Below, in pieces: positions 35,177 through 50,100 of a stretch of DNA of 64,000 bases. The translations under genes were made by a program, and so were the position numbers. The stretch spans positions 37,324,001 through 37,388,000 of the forward strand of contig OU612065.1 in the NCBI GenBank assembly GCA_914767715.1, given 5' to 3'. Numbering within the stretch: position 1 is the stretch's first letter; the number at the start of each line of letters is the position of its first letter. Below the pieces are notes generated by a model. That model had not been told where the DNA came from, made no database searches, and worked only from the letters and a program-made list of their open reading frames with translations. Source of the DNA: Membranipora membranacea. Lineage: Eukaryota > Bryozoa > Gymnolaemata > Cheilostomatida > Membraniporidae.

Positions 35177-38100
35177 ATGGACCAGAATTGTGATTGCTGT
35201 TCTACTCAGCAAGCAACAAGAGTATGCTTCAGTTGTGACCCGTCAGGTGAGTTTTTGTTTCTTTATCATTCATTCATTCAGATTCAAATCAAATCAATGG
35301 TCTTCAATGGACATGGTACACACCACACACTACACAGCCACCGACACTGAACAGTGCAACCCAGTATATTCTTTTTATATGCCTTTATCGATGAAATAAC
35401 ATGTGCAAATGCTATCTAAGATACATATCATCATAGCACCCTCCTATTTATTATTATCAACGAGATACAGCTGCTCCAGTCACTGCTGCTATTATACTCA
35501 TCCAGTCCTTGTTGAACTGATCAGAGATCCTTAGCTAGTACAGCTAGCTAATTACAGTACAACTACTAGCTAAGACAGTAGCAAAGTGGAGTAACTTGTT
35601 GTGCTAAAATAGTGTCCGGTAAGTGGCCATCCGCCACACATCTCTGTAAAAGGGCCATCCACTTATGACCAATACCCATCCGGCAGTGCTAACTGGTCAT
35701 CCTTGCACTCATCCAGGCCATCCTCATTTCTACTCTTTCCCTTATCCGTAAGACTGCTAAGATCAATAGAATGTAGACAGTGTACTGACAACAATGTTCT
35801 CTTTTTTGCATACAATCCAATATTTTATTGTTTATCTCTAGGGTTGAAGCCTATAAATATGTGCGGAACTTGCAGTGAAAGGGCACACTTTGGTCCGATG
35901 AAGCTTTCGCATCATATAAAATCACTGGTAAACTTGGTAAGTAACATAGCCGATCTTATGCACAGTAATTCAATTCATTAGACTGCTGCTGCAGACCAGA
36001 CTTCTAATCCAACATATTGAGAACCAATGGCGGTACTTCAACTATGACCGGGGTAGTGTGTGCAATAAGCTCACTCTATAGGTAGGCTCTGCTCCGTACA
36101 AGGTATCATCCTGCTGTCGTACTCTAGTAGTTGGTCCATCACAGCGCAAATGCCTACAAGATCTGTACATTTGATGATTTAAACAAATGGGTATCATCGG
36201 AGCAACCCAACTAGCACACCCAGACAACAAAGCACTACATGGTATTAGCAACTGCGCAACATTGTTAACAAGTTGACAAGCTAATTTGACTCGTTAGGCA
36301 ATCACGGGATCAGTATATTTCTGTAATTGTTGTAGAGGAAAAGAAATGCCTTATTGGAATCTCAACAACATTGGTCAGCTGAGTGAGTATGCACCTCATG
36401 GTATTACATTATAATTACACTCTGCACATCAGATACGGAAAGAGAATCAACCTGAGAGTCCGAGACTGGCCGTCCTTTATATGTGTCCTGTCCCTTATGT
36501 GTGTCCTGTCCTTTATGTGTGTCCCATCCCTTATGTGTGTCCCGTCCCTTATGTGTGTCCCATTTCATGGCTAAGTTGGTTACAGCTGCCACATTTGAAA
36601 TTCAAATGAACGTTCTGAAGAAGTCAAGCATCAACATGATAAAGAAATCTTACTCTTTATTGTAGAGAGACGGTTAATGTCAACTTGTGTATAAAAGAGC
36701 TAGAAGGATGCTTTAATGATTTAGAAAATCAGTAAGTAGTCAATAATATACAGTTTGGAATCTGATTTATTGAGCTGAAATTCACACAACCATTGTGTTC
36801 CATAATGATACTGTTAGGTGCTGAATGTGCTGCAAATTCGATGACCTGCTTATTTGTATTTTTATAAAGTTCCCTGCATTTGTTGCTTATTAAAACGCAG
36901 ACAAACCTGCCATCAATCCATGCTGTCTGGACCTTTGCTGTTCTTATAATTACTTGTACCTTCACTACAGAATTCTGTGTCGATAGATCAGCTCGTTAGT
37001 TATGACTCTCATATATAACGGTACATATGTTCTTTTAGAAAGCAGACAGATTTACAGATAATGAACTCAACGTTTGATCCGCTGAGAGCAGCTGTTCAGA
37101 ACAAAAAGAAGATACTATCAGCGCAGATAGCAGCTCACTATGATAACCTCAAACCTAAACTATCAGAGACTGTAACTAAGTGTAGACAACAACTCAAAGT
37201 CATAGAAAAGGTTGGCAACATCCTGACATTTGCAACTTTGTTGAACCTTTATATCACTCTTCCCCAATGCATGAAAATATCCATGCACAGAGAAAATACA
37301 ACTTCGTAGGTTTTATTAGCCCTGTTCACACGGCCAAAACTCGTGGCCGTGTGAACAGGGCTAAGGTTTTATAATGAGGTGGTATTTTGGAGCTTTAGCC
37401 CTAGATGTAAATTTTGTAGATTTTTGGGCCTTTAGAAACACGCTTAGCCTTGTGCTGTTTGTTTATATCGTATGTGAATGTGTAACAGTATATGCATCCC
37501 AATAGTGTCTATGCTTTATAGTCGGAGTCATGGCAATTTTCTGTTTGCTTAGATGCTACTCTTGTTGTACATGAAGGTAGCTGCACCTGTCTTGCTCTGT
37601 GATAGCAAATGAGTGTTACACATTTTCAGATGTTAAATCAAATATTATTTCACCCATCAATTAGACAGCGGTGGACATCAGAGCACTCGATGAAAGTGTA
37701 GACGATGAATTATTTGAAGAGAACGCTCAGCTCTTAAAGGACCAGGTTCATCCATAGTTATCCCCACCCTCTACTCTACTGACTATCATAAAACGTTACA
37801 TAGTTTTATTATGACTTCAAGCTGTCCATCATCTGTTATTCTACGTGTTTCAGTCATTTTATTGTGACACTCATGGTATGAGATGAGTCTCTTGTGAAAC
37901 TGGACCGGGTCAATCATCATTGCGACAGAATTTTTCAAGATGCGCATAACAGAATTTTAGGACTACTGATGAACAAATCCTAGACTATCCTGAGTCTTAT
38001 TTGTTAATTCTTCCACAGCAAAGCTTGTCCAGTATCACTAAATTGCAAGATGGAAACATTTCTGCTTTCTCTCTCCTGTTAGATATTTGTTATTTGTTCT

Positions 38101-41100
38101 GCATGTTCTGTTAATACTGGTGAAGGAATAGTTAGCGCTAATATATCATAAATGTTGGTATGTATGGATCTTTTCGGGTGTCTTTAGATCAACACACAGC
38201 GAAACTGTGACTGTATAATAGGTTTTTGTCAAGGTACCGACTATAAAGATTCATGGAAACTTGCATTCATTCTTCTTAGATTGCGCATAACAATAATTCT
38301 GATATGGAGTCACTAAGCTGTTTGTACAGGACAGAAGTTGGTCTGTTCTAGACAGCTTAGATTCACAAGATAGTCGTCCACTCAATGTTATCTTCCATCA
38401 GATGATATTACTTCTATTCACTTAAGCTACTATTATTCCTTTCTCTCCAGATGACGCCGTTTGACTCGACCTCTATCAGGGATATGCTACCTAAGTTAGA
38501 TGATGGACACAGGATTACATTCCCTACTGGATGGGATTTTGAAGCGGTGCTGAGTCACATCAATAACTGTTCTCTAACCACGACACATACAGGTAATCAT
38601 TCAAACCTACCCCGCGGGATTTGAATATGAGCGGAATTAAATGCAGTTACCTGGCCTGAAATAGGTTATGTCTTAGGGGGCAATGCTAAAGTGCAGATAT
38701 GTGAGGGCCCATTAATATGCTCAACAAGTACAAGGCAGGTTTAGGCTTGCACTTTTGGCTTCATTTCGTTACAAAGGTGTCTCTGAATAGTTCAGGGATC
38801 TACAGCTTATGACAATATTAACACAGAGTAAGGATATATCCTTACTCTGTGATATTAAGTTTGAGCTGTATCAATTTCATCAACTGGCCTTTGTTTCTAA
38901 GCAGCTCAGCACTCTAATTTGGAAGCTAATTGGTTTCAATCTTTTCAGTGAGATCATATAATTATCTGAAAAATGTATAGTTAGCAGTTTTAACTGTCAG
39001 AAGATTACAAATAAACAAAGGGGGCTACAACAAACAAACATGATAGCTTTCTTCAGCTTTTCATTAACAAAGCCAGACTTGTTGGTCAGAGTATATATCC
39101 ATGGTGTAAATCAAGAATAATGATCTAAGAGCATGGCCACTGACTTGTTATTTTTCCACCGAAAAGCAGAATAAGTTATTACTATTATGAAATGTCCTGT
39201 CCCCTGAGTAACGTCTTGATTGTGGTTTGCATTATAGCAAACTATTTGGCAAGCGTATGCACCCCTCCTGCCCCTTTATTCGGTACTGATCAAGATAGTG
39301 TTGTTATCATTATTCTTGAGTTTCTTATATGTATGATTATAGCTATAACTGATGAGTTGGTGACTAACCTAACACTAACAGGAGGTGATGTTATGGATGT
39401 ATACTCCTGTCCTATGGAGAAGGACGGTATATTCTGGCTGAAGTTGAGCGTGCCACCTGATCAGACCTCACCACTGTATCAGCTGGCATTCAACTGCAGG
39501 TACATCACATACACAGTATGCGAGCCTTGAATATCATACATAAGTCTAGTATGCTTAGTTTTATCCTCGAATCAATGTCAGAGCTCAGACTGATGAATCA
39601 GGTGTTGCTCGCTGCATAAAGAGATTTGATACCAATGACCATAGTGGTAGCCGCGTTACAAGGCTACCACAGAGCCACAAATCCCGTTGAGTTTGAAAAC
39701 GGTGCATTTTGAATAGACTACAATAGGCATTAGTATTGTACCCTTACTGAGCTCGCTAAGATACCGTTGAGCAGACTGAATTATCACTCAAATAATGTAG
39801 CTACAAATTCACGAAAGTCTAAAGCATACTGATATCTGTTCAGATAGGATATTTGATGTTGATATATTCACACCTGTACTGACCGGTTTTGTCTCTCTGT
39901 TGTGTCTGACAGGCAGAAGTTAATACTGGGAGAAACAAAGCGTTACAGTGAACACCCGTATGATCTTCACACTGGTATGGTAGTTATGTTAAATCATCCA
40001 GAAGATGGAGTATGGTACCGGGCTATCATCACCGACCCCTGTGTCAAGGATGAGGTACATCTAGCTAATAATACTTCATATTAAAACAATTTTTATCTGA
40101 AAAGAAATCGCATAAGAACTAGGATTTGTCTTCTCATTGTTCAGGGGTTGTCAAATCCTTTGCCTGGTCAAATCCAGCTCTAAACAGATGAGCAGAAATT
40201 GTTTGTTTACCTTGTATTATGATATCCATGGCAGTTGTTTAACTGAAGCTTTGATTATAATCACATTAATTATAAACACATACAGATCACAGAACAATAT
40301 TACATATAACTATACCCTATGTGTAGCCAGAGAGAATTCTCCCTGGTGTAACATCAACACTGAAACCCCTCAACAATTTCATCACAGACAATACCCTATT
40401 ATCAAAGTTCAAAACTTACCCAGCTGTAAAATCTTAATGTTGTGATAATTTAACATATTTCTCAATAAGTGTCCCACTTGATCTATTTAGTCTTTGTTCT
40501 ATGAAAGTATAAACATGTTTTGATCTCGTGTCTGTTATACAGAGTAAGATGGGTAAGTCTAGTCTAGCCTCAGTAGTAGTGGCTGATACAGGATATAAGC
40601 TCGATGTATCTCATGATAAACTAGTGGCCTGCTCTGAAGATGATCTCAAAATGCCTTTCCTTGTAAGTAGAATAGTTATTGTGATGAACCCATGTTCAGC
40701 CTTTGAAGGTCCTGCCATACTTATGCCCGAAGTGCTGTATAATTTTTCTTGCAATACCAGATAATAAAAGAAATCTGTCTGTAAATAAATATTTCACTAC
40801 TAGTTTAGTACTTATAATATTTTGATGCCCTCTACAATAATCTTTGTTAAGTATTATCTATTTTTTGTCGTGTGTTCTTGTGGCGATTCCTTGGCTATGT
40901 AGATGAAACCATAACTAATTTGGAGTTGCGCGCTCTATTTCGGTCAGAGAATAGACAACTCCAAACCATAGTCTTCAGTTGCGTATTTAGAGTGATTCCT
41001 CTCCGTATATATTGAGCATAGTTGTAACTTTACTAAATTTCCTTTTCTCAGGCCTTCCCATGCTCACTGTATCCGGATGAGCAGCCGCCGGTTAGCTCAG

Positions 41101-44100
41101 AGGCTCGATGGTTCTATAATGACATGATCAAACCTGACCAACATCGTAAATATAAGTGTATGACAGCTAGATTTGTACAGAGAAAGGTGAGAGTTAGGGT
41201 TCTGTCACACATCACAGCTGTGATAGGAATATTCCCAGTCATTTTTTAACCCTATACTCTGCTTTACTTATTTTAAATAACTGTTGCATGATCTCATCGG
41301 GTTGTTAGTACTCATAATATTTGTTGAAGCGAGTTGCTACACATCTCTACCATGAGGCAGGAGTTCTGACAGTTATTCTCACCAAAACTTGCCACCTTCT
41401 GTATATTGTAAACAACAGGTAAAATGCGCAACCAAGCTATAAAATATATATTTTTGAGCCAATGAATACCAAAAATATCATTCTTTTTGAATAATGTAGG
41501 TATAAAGTTTTAACTTTCCCGGGCACTATTTCCACCTTTTAAATAAATTATGATATATGATTCATATAATATTATATATGTGATGTGTTGTAGAGTGCTC
41601 AGCATGTTATAATTCCTGTATGGTATGTCGAGCTCAGGGAACAGAATAAAACCGACGGTCCCACCATCAATGAGATCTTTGAAGAGAGGCGTAAGTTATC
41701 TATTCTCAATGCTGAGAACTTGCATAAATTTTGTTCTGGCGTGTCTTATGGCTAATCTGCTAATCAGCTAGTTTGCTTATAATTTAAATTGGGACCTGCT
41801 TCAGAGACACAACAGTTGAACTTTGATCATTCATCAACAATAACCTCAAAGAATTGTTTGACTCTATCATTGGCTGGTCCACTAGCAATGCCTCACAGCA
41901 CTCTTTTGCATTTACATATAACACATATTCAATAATAAGACCAATGGAGTTCAAAGAAATCAAAGCAAACAAACAAAACTATAACTAAGGGAAAATTCCT
42001 TCTGACGTTAGTGAGACTCATTTTGGGATTTTGAGCTAGATTACTGAATTAAATTCTACCCTCTTTTTCCTCATGTATGATATGTTATGGTATGGCTTCA
42101 CAGTTGTCGGAATATTTCTTGAGATGAATTGTAGGTGTCAGAATACAGGGCAGTTTATTTTAAGTGTCCTGTTGTAATTTTTAATCATCCTAATTAGTCA
42201 ACATGGGAAAGTTATTTGCTTTTTATTTTTTGAAAATTTCGGAAATCTCATGCCATCATTTAGAGGGGATTAGTGCTCAGTCAATCTCAATTCTGACTGT
42301 TCAAATAATTCAGTTTGATTTATTGACAGAACACAAAATTTATTGCATTGCTTTCTGTTTTATGCTACATCCATTAGGCTGGTAGATAATGGTGACGAAA
42401 CAGCAATTAATGAATATTAATGAGGGGTGCTTGTAGCGTGAACTTTGGGAATTCGAGCCTATGTCCGCTCAGTTTTCTCATATCGGTTGGAATTTACACT
42501 GGTAATTGTTATGAAGGACAGTTCTTAAGTGATCGAAAAACTTCTCGCTCGTCACATAATTTAGGTATCAGCGGATATTCCGATGCTTGTTAATATATAT
42601 TTCCTAAATGTTAATTGATAAAAAATGTATGCAGTTTATCATTGTCAAATGTTTTATTTTAAGAAAATGACTCAGGCAGGAACATGTATGCTCGAAATTA
42701 ATGCACACAAAAAATCTCAATTTTTAAACTGCTATCTGATATATTTTGATCCAGGCGCCAGAAGCAGTGTTGTGAAAGGACCAATCAAAGATATCAGAAT
42801 AGCATCAGGAGAAATTAAACAGTCACGTACACAGATAATCAATATGACAGAAAGTACAGAAAAGGAAGGTGCTGCCAAAAAGTCTAGTCCACCAAACACA
42901 GCAATCACAAGCAGCCAAGTTATACCTCAGGCCAGTGTGCCACCATTCAACCCTAGTCAGCCCCCACCAATTATACCCCAACAAGGTGCTTCCCAACCAG
43001 CCTATATTCCCCCTTCAAAACGACAGCAACAACAAAATACAGGCCCCGTTCATCCCCCTTCCCAACAAGGTGCTCAGTCTAAACCACTACCTCGATCTCC
43101 TCACCGGATACCACTACCAGCCTCTCCACAGGCGGGCCGGGGTATACCCATACAGTCCCCACAGAGAGCCGTATCTGCCAGGGTACAGCCTAATACAGCA
43201 GGCAGCGTCAGCGCCGGTGGTATTAGAGCCGCTCTAGATATGAGAGATCCTACTCTGATAAGTGGAGCTATTCAAGGACCAACAAATACAAATGCCTCCG
43301 GACCAAGCTCAGTACCTAATCCTACAACAGATCAGAAGAAAGGTAGGCTTGGGATTATCTGTTTTCATATGAGACAGAAGTGGCACCCATTCTCCAGTCT
43401 CTTCTGTCAAATGAAAAGGAGCTGGTAATAATTGTAGTCAGTAACTTGCATGTTAACCGTCTTTTAATCTTGGAATTTAATATACTTGAGGGTGCTGGAG
43501 GCTGGAACAATCAATAATGAAAGTTCCCCCAATGAGATTTGAGCTTCCGACTCCTGCGGTACGATTCGCCTGGCAGTGATTAGCAAGCCCACTAATATTG
43601 CTGAATTTAAAGTTTTGTATAACATTTGGATACCATCTCATAATTTCCTAGGATACGCTTAATTTAGTAGCTGCCCGCTTAGCACCGTTATTAAGGTTCT
43701 TATTACTGGTCACAATCTGAAGTGCCACATACAGCTAAGAATAATTATAATTATACTTTTCATTTATTCTAGGAAACGAGTCGAATATTAAGATCACCAT
43801 TCTGCGCAAGGCTGATGACTGTAAATCAAGGGTTGTGCCGTTCAGGGAAATCACTAATTCTGAATCTCAATCAGTAAACCCAGTGCCCACCCAACAGGAT
43901 GTGCCCACAGACACAATCGTCCCTGATGGTATGATGGTTATAGATATCAAACATTTCCTCCAGCTGGGTGCAATCCTATACCTACCATATTCGGCAGTGG
44001 CTAATTTTGTTGTAAATTAATTAGACTCATTAGTTAACTTTTATTACTTTATTACTTGCTATCCTTACACCGATGACCAGTGGTCCTCAAATTGGTCTCC

Positions 44101-47100
44101 CCAAGTCGATTCCATTAATCTTTTCGAGTCAATTTTAGAGTAGTCTTTTAAATTAGATACAAAACACACCAGGCTAAACTGACCATTCAAAACAGCCCAT
44201 TCATCAAGTTGGATCAAATAAGCTTATAAAACACCTTGACAGATAACGGATTTAATGTCATTTGTTTTGACACCTTTCCCAATTACTTGCCGGTCACATT
44301 TTTTGCTCACTATATGAAGATAAACTTATTATTACAGAATCTGAAAAACAAACCGTTCCAACAGTTCTACCAAAAGAAACAGGAGAGACAACTTCTTCTA
44401 GTGAGCCGTCTGCAAAAGATGAACAGAGTCAGAACAAAGATTCACAAAAATCTGGTCCACAAGAGGGAGACAACTCAGCACACAATCAACCTCCTGCAGG
44501 TAAACCTAACCAAACAGATGTGCAAGGCACTAACCCAGATGGTGACATTAACTCCAAGTCTGCGGCTACAGACAAGAAAGCCGCATTCAGACCGACACCA
44601 CCCCTCTCCTCTCCCGCTGTGTTTACTTGTGAATCTCTTGAAGCCGCACCATTCAAACCTCGAAACAAACTGGCCAACCAGCCAAAATCAGAAAAACCTG
44701 GGCAGGTGGATCTTAGCAAGGCCACTCAAAACTGTGATCTCAATGTACAACAAAACTCAGTCTCAGAACTACCCAAGACCACAACTGAACCATCAACTGC
44801 CATAGCAGTAACACCAAAGCAATCTGTTGCTGAACAGATTCTCTCTAAGTCCCCTATGGCCAAGTCACAGAATACTGAGACTAAAACTGCAGATACAGGT
44901 AAACTACAGGAGGCCGGGCAGGGAGATGGCCCTGATGTACAGCCGCCCAATCAGAAAACGGACGAGACAGTTGTGGCCAATGAGAAGACAGCAGCGGAGG
45001 GAGCTGGTGACACACTTAGTGGTGATATGACATCATCAACTGGCTCCAGTAATGCTAGTGTGGAGGTAAATAAATGAAAATATAAGAATCACAGTCCATA
45101 GTTAATTTTCATGATTAAGTACCATCATTTATGCACGGTCCTAAAAGTGAAGGATGATTTTCCAGTCCCGAGTGCTCAGGTGGTTGTAACATGATATTGT
45201 GAAGAAAATTGAGCCATATGAATTGTTCGCAGTGCGAACAATGAGATAACCAGACCTCTTATGCACTCATACAGGATCTCGTCTCTGTCATCTTAGGAAT
45301 TCGCAAGAAGGCTACATCATGCTATATACTCTTGAAAAGTAGTGTCATAGAAAGTTAAATATCCGTTACTTCTTTCCTTCACTCTATATTTGTTTATACT
45401 GTTCACGCCTTGTTTACTGTAGGTACAGGTAATAGCGGATAACCCCCAGACTGTAGTCACTTATGGATCAGTAGAGGGGTGGGTGGAGCCTACTGATAAT
45501 GGGTGGGAGGAGCATGTTAGCCAGGCTGACTCAGAGTCTACAGTAAACACCTACTCTGATAGGAGAGGTTCCTATACTACCAGGTACAAAACATGCAAGT
45601 GCTTTGTCTCTTCCCCTCCACCTCACCCTCCACCTCACCCTCCACCTCACCCTCCACCTCACCCTCCACCTCACCCTCCACCTCACCCTCCACCTCACCC
45701 TCCACCTCACCCTCCACCTCACCTTCCACCTCCGCCTCACCCTCCACCTCACCCTCCACCTCACCCTCCACCTCCGCCTCACCCTCCACCTCACCATCCA
45801 CCTCACCCTCCTCCTCACCCTCCACCTCACCCTCCTCCTCCGCCTCACCCTCCACCTCACCCTCCACCTCACCATCCACCTCACCCTCCTCCTCACCCTC
45901 CACCTCACCCTCCACCTCACCCTCCACCTCCGCCTCACCCTCCGCCTCACCCTCCGCCTCACCCTCCTCCTCACCCTCCACCTCCGCCTCACCCTCCACC
46001 TCACCCTCCTCCTCACCCTCCACCTCACCCTCCTCCTCCGCCTCACCCTCCACCTCACCCTCACCCTCCACCTCACCATCCACCTCACCCTCCTCCTCAC
46101 CCTCCACCTCACCCTCCACCTCACCCTCCGCCTCACCCTCCTCCTCACCCTCCACCTCACCCTCCACCTCACCCTCCACCTCCGCCTCACCCTCCACCTC
46201 ACCCTCCGCCTCACCCTCCGCCTCACCCTCCTCCTCACCCTCCTCCTCCGCCTCACCCTCCACCTCACCCTCACCATCCACCTCACCCTCCACCTCACCC
46301 TCCTCCTCACCCTCCTCCTCACCCTCCACCTCACCCTCCACCTCACCCTCCACCTCACCCTCCACCTCACCTTCCACCTCCGCCTCACCCTCCGCCTCAC
46401 CCTCCACCTCACCCTCCACCTCACCCTCCACCTCACCCTCCACCTCACCCTCCGCCTCACCCTCCGCCTCACCCTCCACCTCACCCTCCACCTCACCCTC
46501 CGCCTCACCCTCCGCCTCACCCTCCACCTCACCCTCCACCTCACCCTCCACCTCACCCTCCACCTCACCCTCCGCCTCACCCTCCGCCTCACCCTCCACC
46601 TCACCCTCCACCTCACCCTCCGCCTCACCCTCCGCCTCACCCTCCGCCTCACCCTCACCTTGTTATCTCTAATAATACTGGCTTTGCAGCGGGTCAATGA
46701 GCACCCATATCTACTCCTTCATGCAATTCAAATTAAGTTTTCAGTGATTCTGTAGTAGTTGTATTATCGTTTAGAGTTATAACTTGATTTATAAGTAGTA
46801 TTCAAACCGAACTTTCTAATTGAGCTGGAACATGATACATTCCAAGATTTATTGTGTAACTAGATGAAGAAACAGATAATACTGCTGGTAATCCATGCGT
46901 ACAGGTAGGAGAGAATGGACTACCTTCGTTTGTTTTTCCACATGTGTTAGATTTATTAATATATTCACATGTATTGTTTTAATATCACAGTGAGGGAAGC
47001 GTAAAGCCAAAGAAAAAGAAAACTAAGAAGAAAAAGAAGTGTGATGATAGACGAGGAGGAGGTACAGATAGAGATTACCAGAGAGGCAGCGAACCTGAAG

Positions 47101-50100
47101 TCTACGGCGGCAGCAGAGAACCACAGAGAGGTATGTCTACCTCTACATGATTACGATATGGACATTGAAGTTCTCTGACCTGCTGGTTATGTATCAAAAG
47201 TTACTATTGCACTACATAACACAGACAGACACTGTATCTTTCATTGGGATCAATATTTTTTTGCTGTATGATTATTTATAAAATTTATGAACCGCTATTT
47301 TATTTCTAGATAGGATCATTAGATTGGATTAGATTATTAAATTTATGTTTTCGTTACGCGGAAATTTTTTATTTCCTTGTGAGCTTTTTTGTTTTATAAT
47401 TGGATGCAGAAATTTTTGCAAAAAAGTAGATACCGATAGATATGGTTATTTTTCATATATTTTACACACGTTCTTGAGTTTAAATTCTAAAAATGGCATA
47501 AAGCCAAAATTTAATATTTCAGGCAAAATGCTAGTGCAGCCAAAAAACTTTTTACATTTCAAATTTCCTCTATCATCACCCAAAAAGTTCCTCCTTCTTT
47601 TTTGCTGAAAACGTCATTTGTCACTATTTAGTGCAGAAGAAGCGTTTATCTATTACTGACGTAAGTTCTACAGGCACACCACTATTCCACCTTCATCATT
47701 ATGGTATAATGTCAGGGTAGAAGACCTCGGCCTAAAAGAGTTAACAAACAGAATACAATCAGATAGAACTGTCCAGGAACAGCCACCTCTGTTCTAGATA
47801 TACAACAGACCAAATTTTCATTTTTAATTCAGGTGGTGCACAGCTCAGGGACAGCCAGGGAGTACCCCAGGCTACGGGAGAATCTCAATCACAAAATACT
47901 GTAACTCAGTCCAAGAGCCCTAAAGTCGTCGCACAAACCGCCATCAGGTAATGTGGAGTGGAGGAATTCCCCCAGCTTTGGGCATATCTGGGAAATAATG
48001 TCAGATAAGACGTTTGTTCTTGGATTAGAACAAAAGGTAGAAAAAACAGCGGTTGGGCTTAGATATTGTAACTGGTTCTCAGCTATTGTCCTAAATGCAA
48101 TTAATATTGAATTACTACCTTGAGATACCCTCCCAACATAAATTTTGATAAGATTACTTCATTTAAAATAAATATTATTACATGACCTACTCTTTCTTGT
48201 TTTTCATAATTTTTATTTCACCATTTCTCGTAGAAGTTGGATTAAGCCTTCATCAGGCAGAGGGCCGAGTTCTATGCCTCCCCTAGTCGGTGAGAATGCA
48301 GCTAAGACCCTGTCTGTTCTGTCCCCACGGAGTGATGGTACAGCTAAATCCTCTACTGACAATCCTCCACCCATAACTAAAATAAACCAACTAAACATGG
48401 ATACAGAGGCTCTATGTAAGGATATGACTGAAGGTATGCACACTTTCAGGAGATTTCATGATGCCAAGGTTTCAAACTTCCCCAACAGTTTGCGTGTTTG
48501 ATAGCTTAGTATCACATAATTTTATATAACAGCAGTCTAAGCACCTAGACCAGCAGTCTAAGCACCTAGACCAGGACATCTTAATTATCCTCAGCTTCTA
48601 TTTGACAAGTTTTGTAATGATGTCACAATTGGTAGGTACTGGATTGAGCTTGTTAGAAATGATGCTTTGATTTAAAACCATTCATCATACACATCGACTT
48701 GTCAGGGAAGGACTATTTTGACCTTGGCAACATTAGCTGGTTTTTAGAGCGGCAAGTGATTATCCTCGCAGGATGAAAGTGACTCGAATAGTTAATTCGG
48801 CACATTCCTGATTAAAAACCCAGTAATGAACCCGAAATCCTGTATAATCAAAGCCATTAATTTATTGCCCGCTTGAGCTCTCATAATCACTGACACCCCC
48901 CAAATTTGTGACTACATATAATGGGCTTCATGCCAATGGAAACCCAAGTGTGCACATCCCTAATGCTGCCAAACTAGGTGATTGTAGGAAGCTATTTTCA
49001 TGTTTGAGATTTATTGCGCCAAAATCACTACATGTAATTGTAACACCAACTAATGGTGGCTGTTCTGGGCCGTGCTGGTTCTAGAGGGAGTGTTGGCACC
49101 CATTGCGCACCGAATATACCAGATTCGACTCTCAAGCTACTATAACATCCGGGACCATGTTCCCAGATGTAGGCTAATACAATAATCACAAAATGAAATG
49201 CATGTTTAAATTTGAAGAAAAATTTATTCAAATTTCCTAATTAAACAGAAGGCCAAAGTTGACGGAGGCTGGTACAAGCTGACAAATATGTGACGGATTA
49301 CCCAGTTAATTACCTCTTGAAATGTCATGCTGCTTCCTGATGCCTCAATATCAGTCCCTGGATGTCGAAACATCAAAACTGTGATATTCAGGAAGTTCTC
49401 ACTGATAATCGATAAATCATTAGATATGAGAAACAAGCCCTTGACAAACTTAATATTCTCCCTCCTCCCCCATTTTAGTTAGCAATTGGTGTAGATGATT
49501 TATAAATGTTGTAGATTAACCAATGTTCTCAGATCTTTGCTCTGATCTGTCCTGTCCTGTGTTTTATTTCGGGTATTACTATCCTATGAAGATTGATGTC
49601 TAATTTGGCAACCACAGATTTATTTTTAGGTTTAGATTTGTTTCAATTGAGTTATCACACCAGAGACTATTATCTATAGTCTCTGATCTCACTTCATCCA
49701 GGGTTTGAAGACTCCAAAGCTGTTCCGATAAATGTGCTTAATGTTGTAAATCCACAGTGGGTATATCCAGAAAGGTATTGTGGTCATGCAATTATCACCG
49801 GTGTCAAGGTTAAACACATATTTGACACAAATTTGATGAGAATTTATGTTTTCGTAATTTAATGCTGCTCCACCCCTTTAGCTCAAATAAACCTGACAAA
49901 ACATCTCACAATATGCTTTTCTTGAAATTTACCATCCAGAATAGGATAAAATATACCTAATACAACGTGCACAGTTTTAGTTTTCCTCATTTTGACAGCA
50001 AAAATTGAGGGAACATTTTATGTGCAGATATACAGACCAAAGAGCCACTTGTATAATGTAATATTGAGATCGGTGCTCATCAAGTTAAAACACCATAATA

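Noticed and set aside
36404-36592. Minus-strand frame with repeated THKGQD units
   Set aside because: Translation of an intronic 18-bp minisatellite; no start, splice or domain support.
45531-46755. Several very long open frames on both strands across 45.5-46.7 kb
   Set aside because: They are produced by the 12-bp satellite, whose period keeps all frames free of stops. The segment lies between a good donor and acceptor of the Tudor gene.
47631-47662. 24-base micro-exon between TTAGTGCAG and GTAAGT
   Set aside because: In the phase required by the preceding exon it contains a stop.
49021-49170. Possible third tRNA-like repeat (GATTCGACTC near 49130)
   Set aside because: The A-box part is not convincing and no second copy was seen.
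49692-49775. Possible extra Tudor-gene exon after TTCATCCAG
   Set aside because: It has an acceptor and a weak donor, but its phase does not join to the next exon, whereas skipping it keeps the frame.
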